Source: Galdieria partita
Taxonomy: Eukaryota > Rhodophyta > Bangiophyceae > Galdieriales > Galdieriaceae
NCBI GenBank assembly: GCA_025991245.1
Contig: BQMJ01000019.1
Span: forward strand, 202,877-266,876
DNA length: 64,000 bases
Reading direction: 5' to 3'
Translations under genes and position numbers: made by a program
Notes under the pieces: generated by a model
Told to the model about the DNA's origin: nothing
The model's input: only the letters and a program-made list of their open reading frames with translations
The model's database searches: none
Part shown: one piece after another, positions 11,154-22,408 of the stretch
How positions within the stretch are numbered: the first letter of the stretch is position 1
How the letters are laid out: every line of letters begins with the position of its first letter

Positions 11154-12350
11154 ATGAAACTTTTTAAACAAATACCAAAACCACTAACAAAGATTGACAG
11201 TCCAAGGGAAATAGTTCGGCAGTTTGTTCCAAGCTGGTTTACTGCTACTATGGGTACTGGTATTCTGGCAGTACTTTTACATGATTTCCCGTTTCCTTTT
11301 ACACATTTGTTCGACTTGGCTTGGGCATATTGGTGGCTGAACGTTGGTCTCTTTACCATCTTCAGTATTCTGTTCTTAGCTCGTTGGGCATTCTATTTCA
11401 AAGACGCTTTGCCCATGTTTTCCCATCCTGTCCAATCCATGTTCTTAGGTGCTATACCTATGGGTCTTTCTACAATAGTTAACGGTGTGGCATTATTTTG
11501 TGTTCCTGTATGGGGTGCTGGATTTGTAACTCTAGCAGAAGTTTTATGGTGTATCAACGTTGTTTTGGCGTTGGCTTCCTGTTTACTTGTTCCTATCTAT
11601 ATGGTAAGCACCCACGAGCATAGTCTAAAGAAGATGACAGCAGTTTGGGTTTTGCCTGTTGTTCCAGCAGAGGTAGCAGCAGCAACTGGTGGAGTTATCT
11701 TACCAACCATTGCTAACATAGCTTTTGCTCGCTATATCGCATTTTTGAGTGCTATCTTATGGGGCATATCCGTGCCTATAGCGATGAGTATTGTCGTTAT
11801 CTTTTTTCTCCGTTTGGTGTTACACAAGTTACCACCCAATGATCTGATTATTAGCTGTTTCTTACCTTTGGGCCCTATTGGTACAGCTGCATTGGCAGCC
11901 ACTGGACTCAGTATTTCGGCTCCTCGTATTTTCGCAAGCTTCGGAGATACGCTTTCTGACGTAGCTTATGAAAGTCTCGCCTCAGCAACAACAGCAATAG
12001 GAATAATGGTAGCTTGTGTTTTCTGGGGTTACGGTATTTGGTGGCTCGTTCTTGCAGTTTTCGCAGTGGTGAAAGCTTTGGTAGATCGTCTTCCTTTCAA
12101 TCTTGGCTGGTGGGGCCTCATTTTTCCTTTGGGAGTTTTTAGTGCTGCTACAGTTGATCTTTACAAGTTGACACAGCTTCTATTCTTCAAAATATCAGCG
12201 GCCATCTTTATTTGTGTATTGTTTATACTGTGGTGGGTAGTTATGGTGAATACCTTTTTAAGAGCATATACTGGCGAACTGTTTTATGCTCCTTGTCTCC
12301 ATACACAAATTACTGCAGAACAAGCTGCCAACTTTGAACTCGAGGTGTAA
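11154..12350 (+). CDS. TDT-family transporter (SSU1/Mae1/TehA-like, SLAC1 fold)
   Basis: Intron-less, 398 residues, about ten transmembrane helices. The segment VPSWFTATMGTGILAVLL near the N-terminus is the family signature around helix 1; later PLGPIGTAALAATGLS and FNLGWWGLIFPLGVFS match the conserved glycine/proline-rich helices of the tellurite-resistance/dicarboxylate transporter family. Fungal members export sulfite (SSU1) or import malate (Mae1); plant SLAC1 is an anion channel. Similarity in style is nearest to the fungal SSU1 type, which would suit an acid, sulfur-rich habitat, but substrate cannot be read from the sequence. The start ATG at 11154 is the first ATG of the frame and leaves a 25-residue cytosolic leader. 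Confidence 0.85.
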   Translation: MKLFKQIPKPLTKIDSPREIVRQFVPSWFTATMGTGILAVLLHDFPFPFTHLFDLAWAYWWLNVGLFTIFSILFLARWAFYFKDALPMFSHPVQSMFLGAIPMGLSTIVNGVALFCVPVWGAGFVTLAEVLWCINVVLALASCLLVPIYMVSTHEHSLKKMTAVWVLPVVPAEVAAATGGVILPTIANIAFARYIAFLSAILWGISVPIAMSIVVIFFLRLVLHKLPPNDLIISCFLPLGPIGTAALAATGLSISAPRIFASFGDTLSDVAYESLASATTAIGIMVACVFWGYGIWWLVLAVFAVVKALVDRLPFNLGWWGLIFPLGVFSAATVDLYKLTQLLFFKISAAIFICVLFILWWVVMVNTFLRAYTGELFYAPCLHTQITAEQAANFELEV

Positions 12351-12627
12351 AAATAGTTTGAAAGTAATAAAGCATGTTCTCTAACTGGACCATAGAGTAT
12401 GTTTTTTGTTATTTATGATGTTTGGTTCTTACTGCTAGTTGAAATACTCTATCGTGATACCCTTTATGAACTATAAATTTATCGAGAGATGGCAAATGAT
12501 GCAAACTTTTTCCACTCGTTATTTGACACTCATACTTGTGCATCAACTGTGGATACTGAAAAACCTAGTTCTAAATCTCTTGATAGTCAACAGGAATTTC
12601 CAAGTGTTGTCTCACCTCCCTCTTCAA

Positions 12628-13882
12628 CTAGAAACATCTCTCATGAATCATTGCAGCTCCTCTTTCCTTATAATCTTGCAAAGACATGCAAATTTTTTCA
12701 AAAGATGGTAAATTGCCTAAGATGGAGCCTCCTAACCAGGTTGATAGCCTGAGAAAAAGTTACTTCAATTAAAGACAATGAGTAACCAAATTCACCTAGT
12801 ATCTGGTAGACGGAAGATTTGGAATGCAGCAGTAGATGGAATGCTACTTTTTAAATCCTTTTGAAGTCTATCTTGTATCCCTGTTATCATCATACAACCT
12901 CCAGATAGGACAATGTTATTCCATAGTTCCTATCAATAGTTAGCATAGGATAATGTCAATTTGAATCATTACCTTTCGTATGTTAAATGGAGTTTCTTCA
13001 ATACATTTACACATCATATCAACCAAACCATAAGATTGTATTCCCACCAACTGTGGATGAAATAACATTTCAGGACATTGAAAACATTCGATATCTAAAG
13101 TAATTTGGCTATCATCCGGCAACTGAAAGCATTTTCCTTTCAATTTGCCCTGATTATAGTTTTCCAATTCTTTTCGATAGTCCAACGCAATGTAACAAGA
13201 GTTCTCCTTCATATTTCTTATGACATTGCTCTCTCGATGATGAAGACCAAAGCGATACCCTTTCTTCCACAACAACTTGCTTACATTGAGAAGTTGGCCT
13301 GTTAAATGAGAAAACTCTTACTCTCGCTAAATATTGTCCCAAGTGCTTTCCTGAGATTTCTTGTTGTTGTATGCCATTCTGAACAGTGTAACCTTCATAT
13401 ATAGGAACAATACTGGTAGTACTGTCACCTGAATCTACGACAATCCCTGTTGTTTTACCACTACTGTAAAGTGCTAACATAGATTGACTTGCAATACACA
13501 AAGCTGGAATATGAAATACTTCGAACAACATTTCCACCATTTTCTCTCTCTGTTTTAGCGGATTGAGAGGTGGTTCTGATAAGAGTATCGTTTGATACAG
13601 AGGATCCAATTCGAGTTCATCAAAAAAGATGTACTTGAAAATTTCCTCCATAGCTTGCCAATCTTGAATAATACCATTTTGAATAGGAGAAGATACCAGA
13701 GGGAATATGTCACGTTTTCTAGACAACTGATTTCCGATAAAGTATGCATTGGAGCCATTAAGCAAAATCTCTTTTGGTTTTGCTTGGCTCACAAAGGGTT
13801 CAAATATAAGACTAGGTTGATCTTCATTAGCAAAGCCTACTTTGCAAGTGTTTGAACCCCAGTCTATAACAACGGGCATCAT
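12628..13882 (-). CDS. Divergent actin or actin-related protein, full length
   Basis: Four exons on the minus strand (13882-13322, 13275-12973, 12929-12796, 12748-12628; introns 46, 43 and 47 nt) join in frame to 372 residues, almost exactly actin length (375). The nucleotide-binding loops are present but changed: phosphate-1 DWGSNTCKVGFA (actin DNGSGMCKAGFA), phosphate-2 VVDSGDSTTSIVPIYEGY, adenosine loop LSGGCMMITGI. The C-terminus WLGGSILGNL ... ERGAAMIHERCF parallels actin's WIGGSIL ... HRKCF. Many core positions differ from conventional actin, so an ARP or a lineage-specific divergent actin is likely; it could be ARP1-like because of the length and lack of insertions. The ATG codon is doubled (13882 and 13879). 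A filament or dynactin/chromatin role is inference. Confidence 0.85.
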
Positions 13883-14521
13883 TTAAATGAGAAGAAGATG
13901 TCACCTTCTCCTAGAAGTCATAATGACCTTTGCGACCTTTGAAGGGATTTTTGAAAGAATGTTGATGCATTGTGTGTCCCATTGGTGTCCGTTGATGGGC
14001 TCACACACAATGCAGCATAGGAAGGTTATAAAAGTGATCTTTTTTCTTTGCTTCGATGCACAGAGAAAAGGTTTGCTAGGAAATACTATCGTACTATTTA
14101 AGAAAATGTTTTTTTGGGAAGAAAAAAGTTGTACTAAGGCACTCAGAGTGACGTAGTGTTGGAACAAATTTGCTCTCAACTAAACAACATTATCACTAGA
14201 TAACTTCAACTCCTGTAAGTGTCTATACAGAGATACTTCTTTTCAATAAAACGAGTCTGCAATTTTAGACATTTCGAAATAAGTCTCCGTTATTCATAAT
14301 CAATTTATTTTCTTATCACAAGAGATTTTCAAAAAGATACACAACATATGATTACTTCCTTTGGACCTGCCCAGATGCTCGTTTTCTATAAAACAACAAG
14401 TTACATTTTGAATACATGCAGAGCTCAGAACTTCTTAGAGGACAATAATCTTCATATATCTATTATCTGCTGATTGACAGATAATGGTCATCACGGCTCT
14501 ACAACTCAAAACTCGTTGAGA
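13883..14521. other. Intergenic
   Basis: About 640 bases between the actin-like gene's start and the 3' end of the uL10-like gene, both on the minus strand. Only overlapping short frames in low-complexity sequence; nothing recognised. Confidence 0.45.
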
Positions 14522-15356
14522 CTATGAAAGCTTCTTCTCATAATTATCCAATACACAGGTCAAGGAATGCAGATGGCTCTATAACCCAAAAAATAAAAGG
14601 CTCGTTTGACAAATGCTCAGTGACATTCTTACCCAAAAAGTATTTACCAGCTCTTGTTGAGGACGTCCCAGTAAGCTGACTAACGAAGCATCCTCTTTGA
14701 GAGAGTTTAATAACTGAAGTTGCAGTTCCTTCTGGCTTGGACCATCCTATGAGTAACAACCCAATCATATTCAAAACTACTACCAATAAACTGAAACTAT
14801 TACTACTTGCCAGAATTTTCTGAAAGAATGGTCCTGATACTAGTAACTCATCTACTTTTGCTCCCAATAACAAACCACCTAGCAAATAGACAGTTATTCT
14901 TCTACCACTACTCGTCACAAAAATACCTGGAATTAGAGAACAAGTTCTTTTCATAGCTTCCATAAACTGTTGTGAGTCGTTAGAAAAGCAAACAGCACTT
15001 GGAAAACCCAGAAACAAAGGTTTCATATCCTTCCATCTTGATATAGACAGATCAGATGAAATTTTGAATTGGAAGCAAAACATACCCCAACTTCTCTGTA
15101 ACTTCGCGACCTTCCCAAGGCTTACATAAACGTGCTTCCACTTCGGAAAGTCCCTCAGTAACTCGCTGCCTGGAGGTTTTTCTTAACAAAGGTTTGACCC
15201 AATGGATAAATAATACCTCAAGAATAAGCGTCTCCACGGGACACCTTTCGTGAATCCTATAAATCCAAGATATCTAAAATTCTTGAATATTCTAGTCCAC
15301 TCTCTTATGATAAGTTCTCGACGTAGCTGTCGCAGATCCACCATCTTGGTTGCCAT
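14522..15356 (-). CDS. uL10-like (probably mitochondrial) ribosomal protein
   Basis: Predicted exons on the minus strand: 15356-15217, 15181-15086, 15036-14807 and 14746 onward. The third intron (60 nt) removes what would otherwise look like a false membrane segment. The middle reads PLFLGFPSAVCFSND ... EAMKRTC ... VYLLGGLLLGAKVDELL. This follows the uL10 plan of a strand with GPT-like turn, then an alpha helix, a strand with a G-G turn, and the D-x-V helix. The N-terminus has an R-rich start suited to mitochondrial import. The 3' end is unsure: the frame stops at 14544, but another splice would end it at 14522 with a helix ending NYEKKLS, which looks more like a uL10 tail. The first intron would be only 35 nt. 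If right, the protein forms the base of the L7/L12 stalk. Identity moderate. Confidence 0.45.
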
Positions 15357-15676
15357 GGCGAGAACAGCCGCTCCACAATTAACGACGATCGCCTTGGGTC
15401 TCTAACAGAGAATTGTATGGTCTAAGTGCAAAAGGTCTGTAACTAGCTTTATTAGTCCAACTGAGTAAAGTAATCACAATGTATAGAACTTTGGTGTCTC
15501 AAGTATCATTTGGATACCATATGTAAGTATCCATAGATGATACGAAATTGATAGAACCCTAATATTATTCAAACAACATGAGCATACTTTTCTAAGGAAT
15601 AAACCTATATGATAGATTATCCCCAAAGTATTTCTCAGCACAACTTGAACAATGCTTCTTCAACAAAGTAGGGTAG
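15357..15676. other. Intergenic
   Basis: 320 bases between two minus-strand genes; AT-rich 3' half, no gene seen. Confidence 0.45.
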
Positions 15677-16736
15677 TCAATAGTTCATACTAACTAGAGG
15701 TATTTCTATACAAACGCTATCTTGAAAGTCTTTCAAGTAGAAATTTTCTAGTCTTGTCAGCTCATCCTTCGCGTCGGGACAAAAAGTATCACAATTTTGA
15801 TCAGCACAAGTCATTCTTGGAGCATACTGCCATCTCAAACTTGTTTCAGTATATAATCGACAAGGAGGAAACCAAGCAATTTCAGAACCATCACTGAAAT
15901 AGTTGTCCGCATCGTTCAATTTTACACCAGCAATCTCTGCACTGCCGTTCGAAAGATCCGATTCGCTGCTTTTTTCATTCGAGCTAAAAATATCAATATA
16001 TCTTATCGAAACGAGACACTCATCAGGAGGGAAGCTGACTCGTCTTGCTTTCTTTTTCTTTTTCGGTGTTGACTGCAGCTCAAGAGAGCCTAAAGAAGGC
16101 CTTAACCTTGAAACGGATATTTCAGCTCTATAATCCTCTTTCTGCTTCGAAATAACTTTGGTAATTCTATTATTGATGAATTTTCTTTTCTCACTATAAG
16201 ATACTGTTTAGGAAGCAAAACACAAAAGAAAAACTTATATTACAGTCTAAGAAAATCTCCTCTCTTAGGGTTCAACAGATACTTCCATTTTTCGTGTACT
16301 TTCTGTGCGCAATATTTTGAGAGCAAAAGATGTTTCTCAACTTTACAAGAAACTTTCCAAGGGAGATTAGACTCTCCAAATTTCTTCACCTTTTGATACA
16401 ACTCAACAGAAGCAACCAATTTCTTCTAAAAATAGCAAGCAGTTAGGGAACGACCCGGTAAAATAAATCGAAACCAACTTTCCCTATTGGTAACCAGTCT
16501 AACAAATTTATCAAGCAGCAAAGGAGCTGCCACTCTGCCTCTTGCATCAACAAATCGAATAGTTTCGGAATATAGCCGAAGCAAGAACTTGATATAATCT
16601 TCAATAAATCAACCCTTATTCTACTAAGCAGAGCATCCCTCGCTTCAGGAGGGCATTTCGATAGGTCCTCGAGGAAGGCTTTCAACATACTGAGAGTCAT
16701 ATGTTCCCTTGAGTTGGCCAAGTGGTCAAAGGTCAT
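15677..16736 (-). CDS. PNUTS-like PP1 regulatory subunit (TFIIS N-domain plus RVxF motif)
   Basis: Exons 16736-16479, 16425-16244 and 16193-15677 (minus; introns 53 and 50 nt) give 318 residues. The first 150 residues are helical and end in LLDWLPIGKKKLVASVELYQ ... HEKWKYLL, which fits the TFIIS N-terminal (LW) helical domain. After a basic run KKKKKAR comes RVSFPPDECLVSIRYI, an RVxF-type PP1-docking motif with the following F/Y-rich strand, equivalent in place to the TVTW segment of PNUTS. PNUTS holds PP1 in a nuclear complex that dephosphorylates RNA polymerase II-linked factors. The acidic and cysteine-containing C-terminal 90 residues are not recognised. The start is the first ATG of the domain frame; the upstream frame is closed. 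The assignment rests on the domain pair and order, so function is inferred. Confidence 0.65.
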
Positions 16737-17394
16737 CGTTGAAGAGATCCTTCCAAAATTTCAAATTCTATTTGAGGTTTTCGTATTTGCATTGAAAAAG
16801 TTTGGACCTACCATTCTCATCTCTTCTCTCAGAGTCATTAAAACAATGAACTCCATAATCCTCTATCTCCAATCTTCAAAGAAGAACCAAGCTATGATGA
16901 TTATATCTATCTATCACTAGAAATCTAGAAAAGGAAACTTAATATTCAAATTCCAAGGTGAGATAACTACTTCATCTTTATACTTCTGAGTCAATAAAAT
17001 TTCAACTTACAAAGGCACTAGATGTTTTTCAAGCGGATAACTTTCGTAGTCGTTGTCGCTCTCAACGTTTTGCTTCAATTTTGATAAATAGAAGAAATAG
17101 AAAGACCTTTGAGTCATTCTGTTGAATAATGAGAATAGGATCCTCAATTTTCCCAAGCGGTCCGTATAGTTCAATAATAAGCAATAATATCATCCAAAGC
17201 AACTCTGTTTATATTCTCTAAAGATTCGAAATTTATTTCTCAAAATATGATTTGCGCAAATTCTGAGTAACGTGGCAATATGAAGCACAAAAGAACATAT
17301 GGAAATCATTCCAAACTAAAGAAAACTTCTTCAAAGTATACTCAACACTCAAAAATATACAGAAAAGCTTCCGAGTTGCTTTCGTGGAGAAAAG
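16737..17394. other. Intergenic
   Basis: About 660 bases between the PNUTS-like start and the carrier's stop, both minus. No gene recognised. Confidence 0.45.
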
Positions 17395-18637
17395 TTACTC
17401 AAGCTTTCGCATATACCAACCCTTGAACTGCTCCAAAAATATAAAAGTTAACACTGTATGTGGACCAATTCGGAAAAAAAACGGCCAAAATCCTTTCCAC
17501 AATGCAAAGAAACCTTCGTACTTCACTACCTTTATGAGACAATCTATCATTCCATTATATTCTCCTTTACCATCCACAGTCTTGTGCAATAACTTTTAGA
17601 CAATGCAGCACAGATGCAAGAACTTCAATACCTTCATATTCTGAACTCTTGTCTTCGCCATATCTAATGGTAAACTAACGGAAGAAGCACAGAAGCCAGC
17701 AACTGAAGAAGCAAAAGCGTGAGCTCCGATATGATCACCGATCAAGCCATGCGAAATAACGAGCTAACCGAAAATTGAGAAGACATAAACAACTTTCAAA
17801 GAAAATACACACTTGTTTGGCTTGATCATATGTTGATAGCTGTGCTGCGTTTAACGCCATTGCTCGACCAATCGTAGGAAACGCTCCTCTCCATAACGTA
17901 AAGAGACCTTCCTCACGAACAATGCGTATCAGAGCATCCACGACATTTTTGTAACTAGAACAAAATAAGACTATTTCGAAAACAACGAAGCATGCAATCA
18001 CAATACCCTCTCTGGTGTTCCTTTGGCAGTCTTCCATCTGCGGTCATACGAATCAACTGCACATACTCAATTAAAGAGCTACGTTTTAGAGAACCAAAAG
18101 CTTACTGCTACTTCTGCTGGAGTTCCCACAAAGGCGCCAACTGCTCCAGCTGTCAACCCAGCCGCGACTTTTAAATAAAAAGGCGGTGGTTGTGTAGTCA
18201 TCTTATCCATAGCATCTCTCAGTGCACCAAAAACGCCCAATCTTGTTGTGGTATAGGTAACCTATCCAGATAGAATATTCAATGTACATTTTAGAATAAC
18301 AGGTTCGAAAAATACTTGTCTAAACAGTGCAGCTGTTAAACCACGGTATAGGCCAAAGAAACTTTCCCTTTCAACTACTCCTGCGAAAGTCTTGAAGAAT
18401 CCAACGGTTGGAACTCCTCTTGTACCCTGACCAGTAAGCTGTAATCTGGTCTTCACCAAGTCGATAGGTTGAACTATAGTGGTTGCTGTCATACCACTTT
18501 AAAGACTAACAGTCAATACAAAGTGAATTTGGGCCAGAAGAAGCTCCGTACCTAAGACCGCCAAAAACAAATTGCATATAACCGGGAACGCTCTTTACAC
18601 TTTGGGTTTTACTAGTGGCTGTTGTTGCAGTAGTCAT
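17395..18637 (-). CDS. Mitochondrial 2-oxoglutarate/malate (dicarboxylate/tricarboxylate) carrier
   Basis: Seven exons on the minus strand (18637-18552, 18496-18316, 18261-18106, 18056-18007, 17954-17813, 17763-17632, 17580-17395; introns 49-55 nt) join to 310 residues, the normal carrier size. Three tandem repeats each hold a carrier signature: PIDLVKTRLQ in repeat 1, a PAEVALIRM variant in repeat 2, and PLDMAKTRVQ in repeat 3. The PAEV-A-LIRM variant with R-M-T-x-D-G-R-L-P following is typical of the oxoglutarate/malate and plant dicarboxylate-tricarboxylate carriers (SLC25A11 group). It should exchange 2-oxoglutarate, malate and related acids across the inner mitochondrial membrane. The gene starts 42 bases from the VPS39 stop codon on the same strand. 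Confidence 0.92.
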
Positions 18638-18679
18638 TCTGTTGTGATCCAAATGGAAAGTACTTTGTCACAATTTCTC

Positions 18680-21619
18680 TCAATGATTCCGTCCGAGTGG
18701 TTTGCGATTCCGATGACAGAGCAAATGAGCAACTGAATGATCGGCATACACAGCCACTGCAGATGTTCCAACTTTGCGATTACAAATACAACAAGCGCGG
18801 TCTCTACCAATTACTATTTTCTGCTTCTTCATTTGAACTAATTGATCATTGAGGAGTAAATGCTCACTTTTCAGAAGGGACTTTTTCACCTTTACGGAGC
18901 GAACTAGTCCAATAGAATTCGAGAGTGATGATAATAGAAAAGGAATAATTAATCTAAGTTCTATATTGGAGGGTAACTCTCGAATTACTCGACTACAATC
19001 CACTTTTAAACCCTCCCTTGAAGAAAGAAGTTGGCACGCACGATTCACAAATTTGGATGTGTCGAAACATTTCTCGTCTTTCTCCTGAGACGAATTGCTG
19101 GCTGCCAGAGACAAATACATTTTTACAAGCTGTGTCCACACTTCTCTACTCTCGTGGGAAGGAACTGTATCTCTGATGAAATTTTCCGCTGCATCCGGAT
19201 CCAAACCTTCTTCAACCAATAAATGAAGTGCTTCCAGATACCTGCCCTGCTGACCAACTAAAAGAGCACGTTCCTTGTAAAGTTCTTTTTCCTGTGGAAG
19301 TTGATTAAGCACATACTGTGGATCGAAACCAACGCGTTGACAAATAAAATCATAAATCTTCTTCTTTGCATCAACTGGACTATCCAGCGTTTTGTGAGTT
19401 TGACTTTGCTTGGCGTAGACGTAATTGTCAATATATGCACATGCAAGATTATCAAACACAATTTGATAGTATCGAGTATTCACACGGTTGCCTTGTACTA
19501 GTTTTTCAACTTGTTGTTCTAGAAATCGAATAAGCAAACTACAAGGCTGCTGTCTTAAGAATAACAAAGCATCCGATAGAGAAATCAAAGGCTTCGATAA
19601 CAAATTGAGTACCAACTCCGAATCTCCTCCATGGTCAAAATACCACTGCAAATGTTGAAGAATAAGTTGATTCGAGTTACTGTTCAAAGATGCCGAAAGT
19701 TCGCTCAAATATGTTCCTAAATTCTGTATGTACGTGTTTTGCATCTCGTTGGCACTTGACTCAATCAAACGTTCGAGAGTCTCCAATGCCATTTCATAAC
19801 ATTCCGCCGAATGATAAAAGTAAAACCAAAACAAATGCTTGTCACTTTCTGACATATATTGAGTTTGTATATGCCACTGAGACACTTTAGAATCTGCAAT
19901 ATGGCATTTTACTTGTTGCAACAGTTCATTCAGTTTCGGACTTTCTGTATGGGCCATCAACAGTGTTTCTATGACCATGCAGAGCACTTCATCTTCACCT
20001 GGAATCCATACAGTATCGACACGTGCATCTTCTGGCAATCCTCGCTGTGTCCTTATTTGTTTTATTTCGTCTGTATAATGCTTAACCAAAAAAGTTGCCC
20101 ACTCTTCTAAAGCTTCTTTCCAACTTTGTGGCACGTATCTATCTCGAAGTTCCAATATTTGATAAGTAGAAATATTCATTTCTGTAAGAAACTTGATAGC
20201 AAGCGAATGATTTCCTTTCTTTAGGGCATCTAAAGATAGAGCCTCTCGCAAAGAATAAACTCTTTCTCTTCCAAAATCTTCAGGTAAAGACTCGGCTATT
20301 TCCAAGGCAAGTTGAAGCTGATCCTAAAATAGCTTTAATCTAAAAATTGCAGTGAATCGTTCAAATACCTCATTTTCCAACTGCTTTGTTATATTCCCAA
20401 TGGGTTCACGTAGCGATAGCTTTAAGACCTTGGAATACCAAAATGTATAACCAGCAACTTCAGTATTCACCAGATCTTCACAAGAAGATACAAGCATACA
20501 ACAGGTGTTGAAAAATCGACTGGAAGAAACAAAATTTTGCAAATGAATATTTTGAACAACACTACCGATCCCTTTGTTTGACAATGTACGAACTATCAAA
20601 TGATTTCTTGGATATAGCGCGATGCAAAAAGGACGGCAAAATAACACCGACAACGGCACTTGATTTTCTGATGAAAGAAAAGTAACTTGATTCACAAATC
20701 CTTGAGATGAAGAGAATATGCGAAACACACTGGCTTGCTCCAATTCTAGAAGCCACCTATCACTATCGGGAAGTGGAAGAGCTATGGGCTCTCTCACTGA
20801 ATTACTGGTCATTAAGCCTTTCATTCTTCGCAAAATATAAAATGAAGAAGTCGCTTCCGAAGAATTTGAAGGCTCTACCGTTCTTCGACTATTCGTGTTG
20901 TCCAAATCTGACTTCATCGATACTACATTTCGAACTTGCAGTGCACCGTCATCTCCAACAGCATAAATGATATGGTCTCGTGGGGTTGAAACACAGAGTT
21001 CTTTTTTGCTTGAGCTACCACCAAATCTAATAGCAAGCGGTAAATCCGCAGAGTCCTGTTCACCAGAAAAACTAAATCCAGACTCTAATTGTGAACTATC
21101 CAAGGTCAATAGCCGAACCCTCTTTCTTGCTGCAACAGCAATGTAGGCTACTTCTCCGTCCCAAGAGTGTACACTAAACACATGCGCTCCGCTACATTTT
21201 TCCGAAAAGAACTGCAATTGTGAGGACTGCCCAGGAAATAGCTCCAAATTTGGAACTTGGTAAGCAAGAAGAACAGAATCTACTAAGAGGAACACCAAAC
21301 GAAAATTTCCAAGGCGAACGAATTGCAGAGGACTTAAAGAATGGTTAGAACTGAAACCCGAACTCGACCTGTTCAACGAGATTCTCCTTGAATGAATTAT
21401 CCTAAATTTATGTGGTTCTGAACTACCTATCTTCGCCTAAACAAAGTCTAAACGAAAGCAAAAAGGCAACGTACTTATTGAGACATTCAAAAGGTAACCT
21501 TCATTTGTACTGATAATCAAGTTATCAGTGTCTACAGGGCATATACTACTGATTTTGTAAACAAAGTCAGTGATACAAGGACTAACCTGAAACAAGTCAG
21601 ATAGTGGCGACTTGAGCAT
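18680..21619 (-). CDS. VPS39/Vam6-like HOPS subunit (CNH domain, CLH repeats, C-terminal zinc-finger-like)
   Basis: Exons 21619-21475, 21417-20369 and 20323-18680 (minus; introns 57 and 45 nt) give 945 residues, near the usual 850-1050. The N-terminal 380 residues form a beta-rich CNH-type domain beginning with a STNEGYLLNV strand. Then come a helical solenoid with LIRFLEQQV and NTRYYQIVFDNLACAYIDNY (the Vam6/VPS39 region 1 pattern) and a C-terminal segment KSLLKSEHLLL ... CCICNRKVG ... CHRN (VPS39 region 2, normally a C-x-x-C zinc-binding end). VPS39 tethers late endosomes to vacuoles in HOPS with Rab7. The CORVET relative VPS3/TGFBRAP1 has the same architecture and cannot be excluded. Its start is only 27 bases from the divergent TPR gene's start. 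Confidence 0.82.
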
Positions 21620-21646
21620 AATTTCCCAATTACTAAAACTTTCACA
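21620..21646. promoter_or_regulatory. Very short divergent start-to-start interval
   Basis: Only 27 bases separate the VPS39 ATG (minus, 21619) and the TPR-protein ATG (plus, 21647). If both starts are right, the 5' UTRs overlap and each promoter lies inside the other gene's 5' part. Confidence 0.35.
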
Positions 21647-22408
21647 ATGATAGATCAGCCGGACAGCCTTTCTCATTGGTTTCGTAAGACACCACTTGTA
21701 AATAGCTCTAGGTGTTCTTGTGAAACAGTGCAACTATACGAAAATGAAACCTTTCCTGTTCCAGAACTCAAAGATCGATCAAATGCTCTCTATAAACAAG
21801 GAAGACTTCTTGAAGCAGAACAACTGTATATGTTAGCAATTAGGCAAATCGAAGACACGCGAAAAGTTCCTAGCACTAGTTCAGATCCCACGATATTTTT
21901 ACGGGATGAAGACCGTAGCACACTCCAAGTTCTCTATTCGAACTTATCGCAAACGAGAATTCTACTTGAAAAGTTTCAAGATGCAGAAAGAGACGCAAAG
22001 AAAGCTATCGACTTGTACCAAAAAGGATCTTGTTCTAAAAAAGTCCTTGTGAAGAGTTTCTTGAGGAGGTCTTCGGCATTCTTAGGTCTCCTTCAGTTCG
22101 ACTCTGCGTTAGCTAGTTTGGAACAAGTACAAAAACTCGAACCCAATAATACTGAATGCAATAAGCTTTATTCGCAAGTTACCAAAGCACTCGTAGAACA
22201 CGGGTCCAACTTGCGTTCTAATTATGAGCAGAATAGTCAGCGTGACGTATTGGACTTCTCACACCGTCTCTTCTCTTCAGTGCTTGTGGATGGACAACCA
22301 AAGGAATATTTCTCCTCACAAATATCAAAAACGGCTTCGAAACCTTGTGCTCTCATTCAGGAGTTGAGTTCTCAGGACGATAACCAAGAGGAACCTAACG
22401 ATAAATAA
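21647..22408 (+). CDS. TPR-repeat protein (TTC1/TTC4-like co-chaperone type)
   Basis: Intron-less, 253 residues. TPR helices cover about residues 38-175: LKDRSNALYKQGRLLEAEQLYMLAI, then LYSNLSQTRILLEKFQDAERDAKKAIDLY, then FLRRSSAFLGLLQFDSALASLEQVQKLEPNN, three helix pairs with the usual A/G/Y/F/P pattern and a carboxylate-clamp-like K/N/N/K/R layout. Such proteins usually bind Hsp70/Hsp90 C-termini. The C-terminal 70 residues are polar and probably disordered. The last two thirds of the gene lie in the 2.45 kb block that is repeated at 28.4 kb, where only the 3' part is present. It is convergent with the SLC25A38-type gene. Confidence 0.75.
   Translation: MIDQPDSLSHWFRKTPLVNSSRCSCETVQLYENETFPVPELKDRSNALYKQGRLLEAEQLYMLAIRQIEDTRKVPSTSSDPTIFLRDEDRSTLQVLYSNLSQTRILLEKFQDAERDAKKAIDLYQKGSCSKKVLVKSFLRRSSAFLGLLQFDSALASLEQVQKLEPNNTECNKLYSQVTKALVEHGSNLRSNYEQNSQRDVLDFSHRLFSSVLVDGQPKEYFSSQISKTASKPCALIQELSSQDDNQEEPNDK

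Noticed and set aside
12489-12752. Plus-strand frame of 87 codons, first considered a small gene with a 32-nt intron
   Set aside because: The opposite strand encodes the last exon of the actin-like gene (WLGGSIL ... HERCF), which explains the open frame.
14747-14806. Apparent transmembrane segment in the uL10-like gene
   Set aside because: It is a 60-nt GT..AG intron that happens to be open and in frame; removing it gives a better protein.
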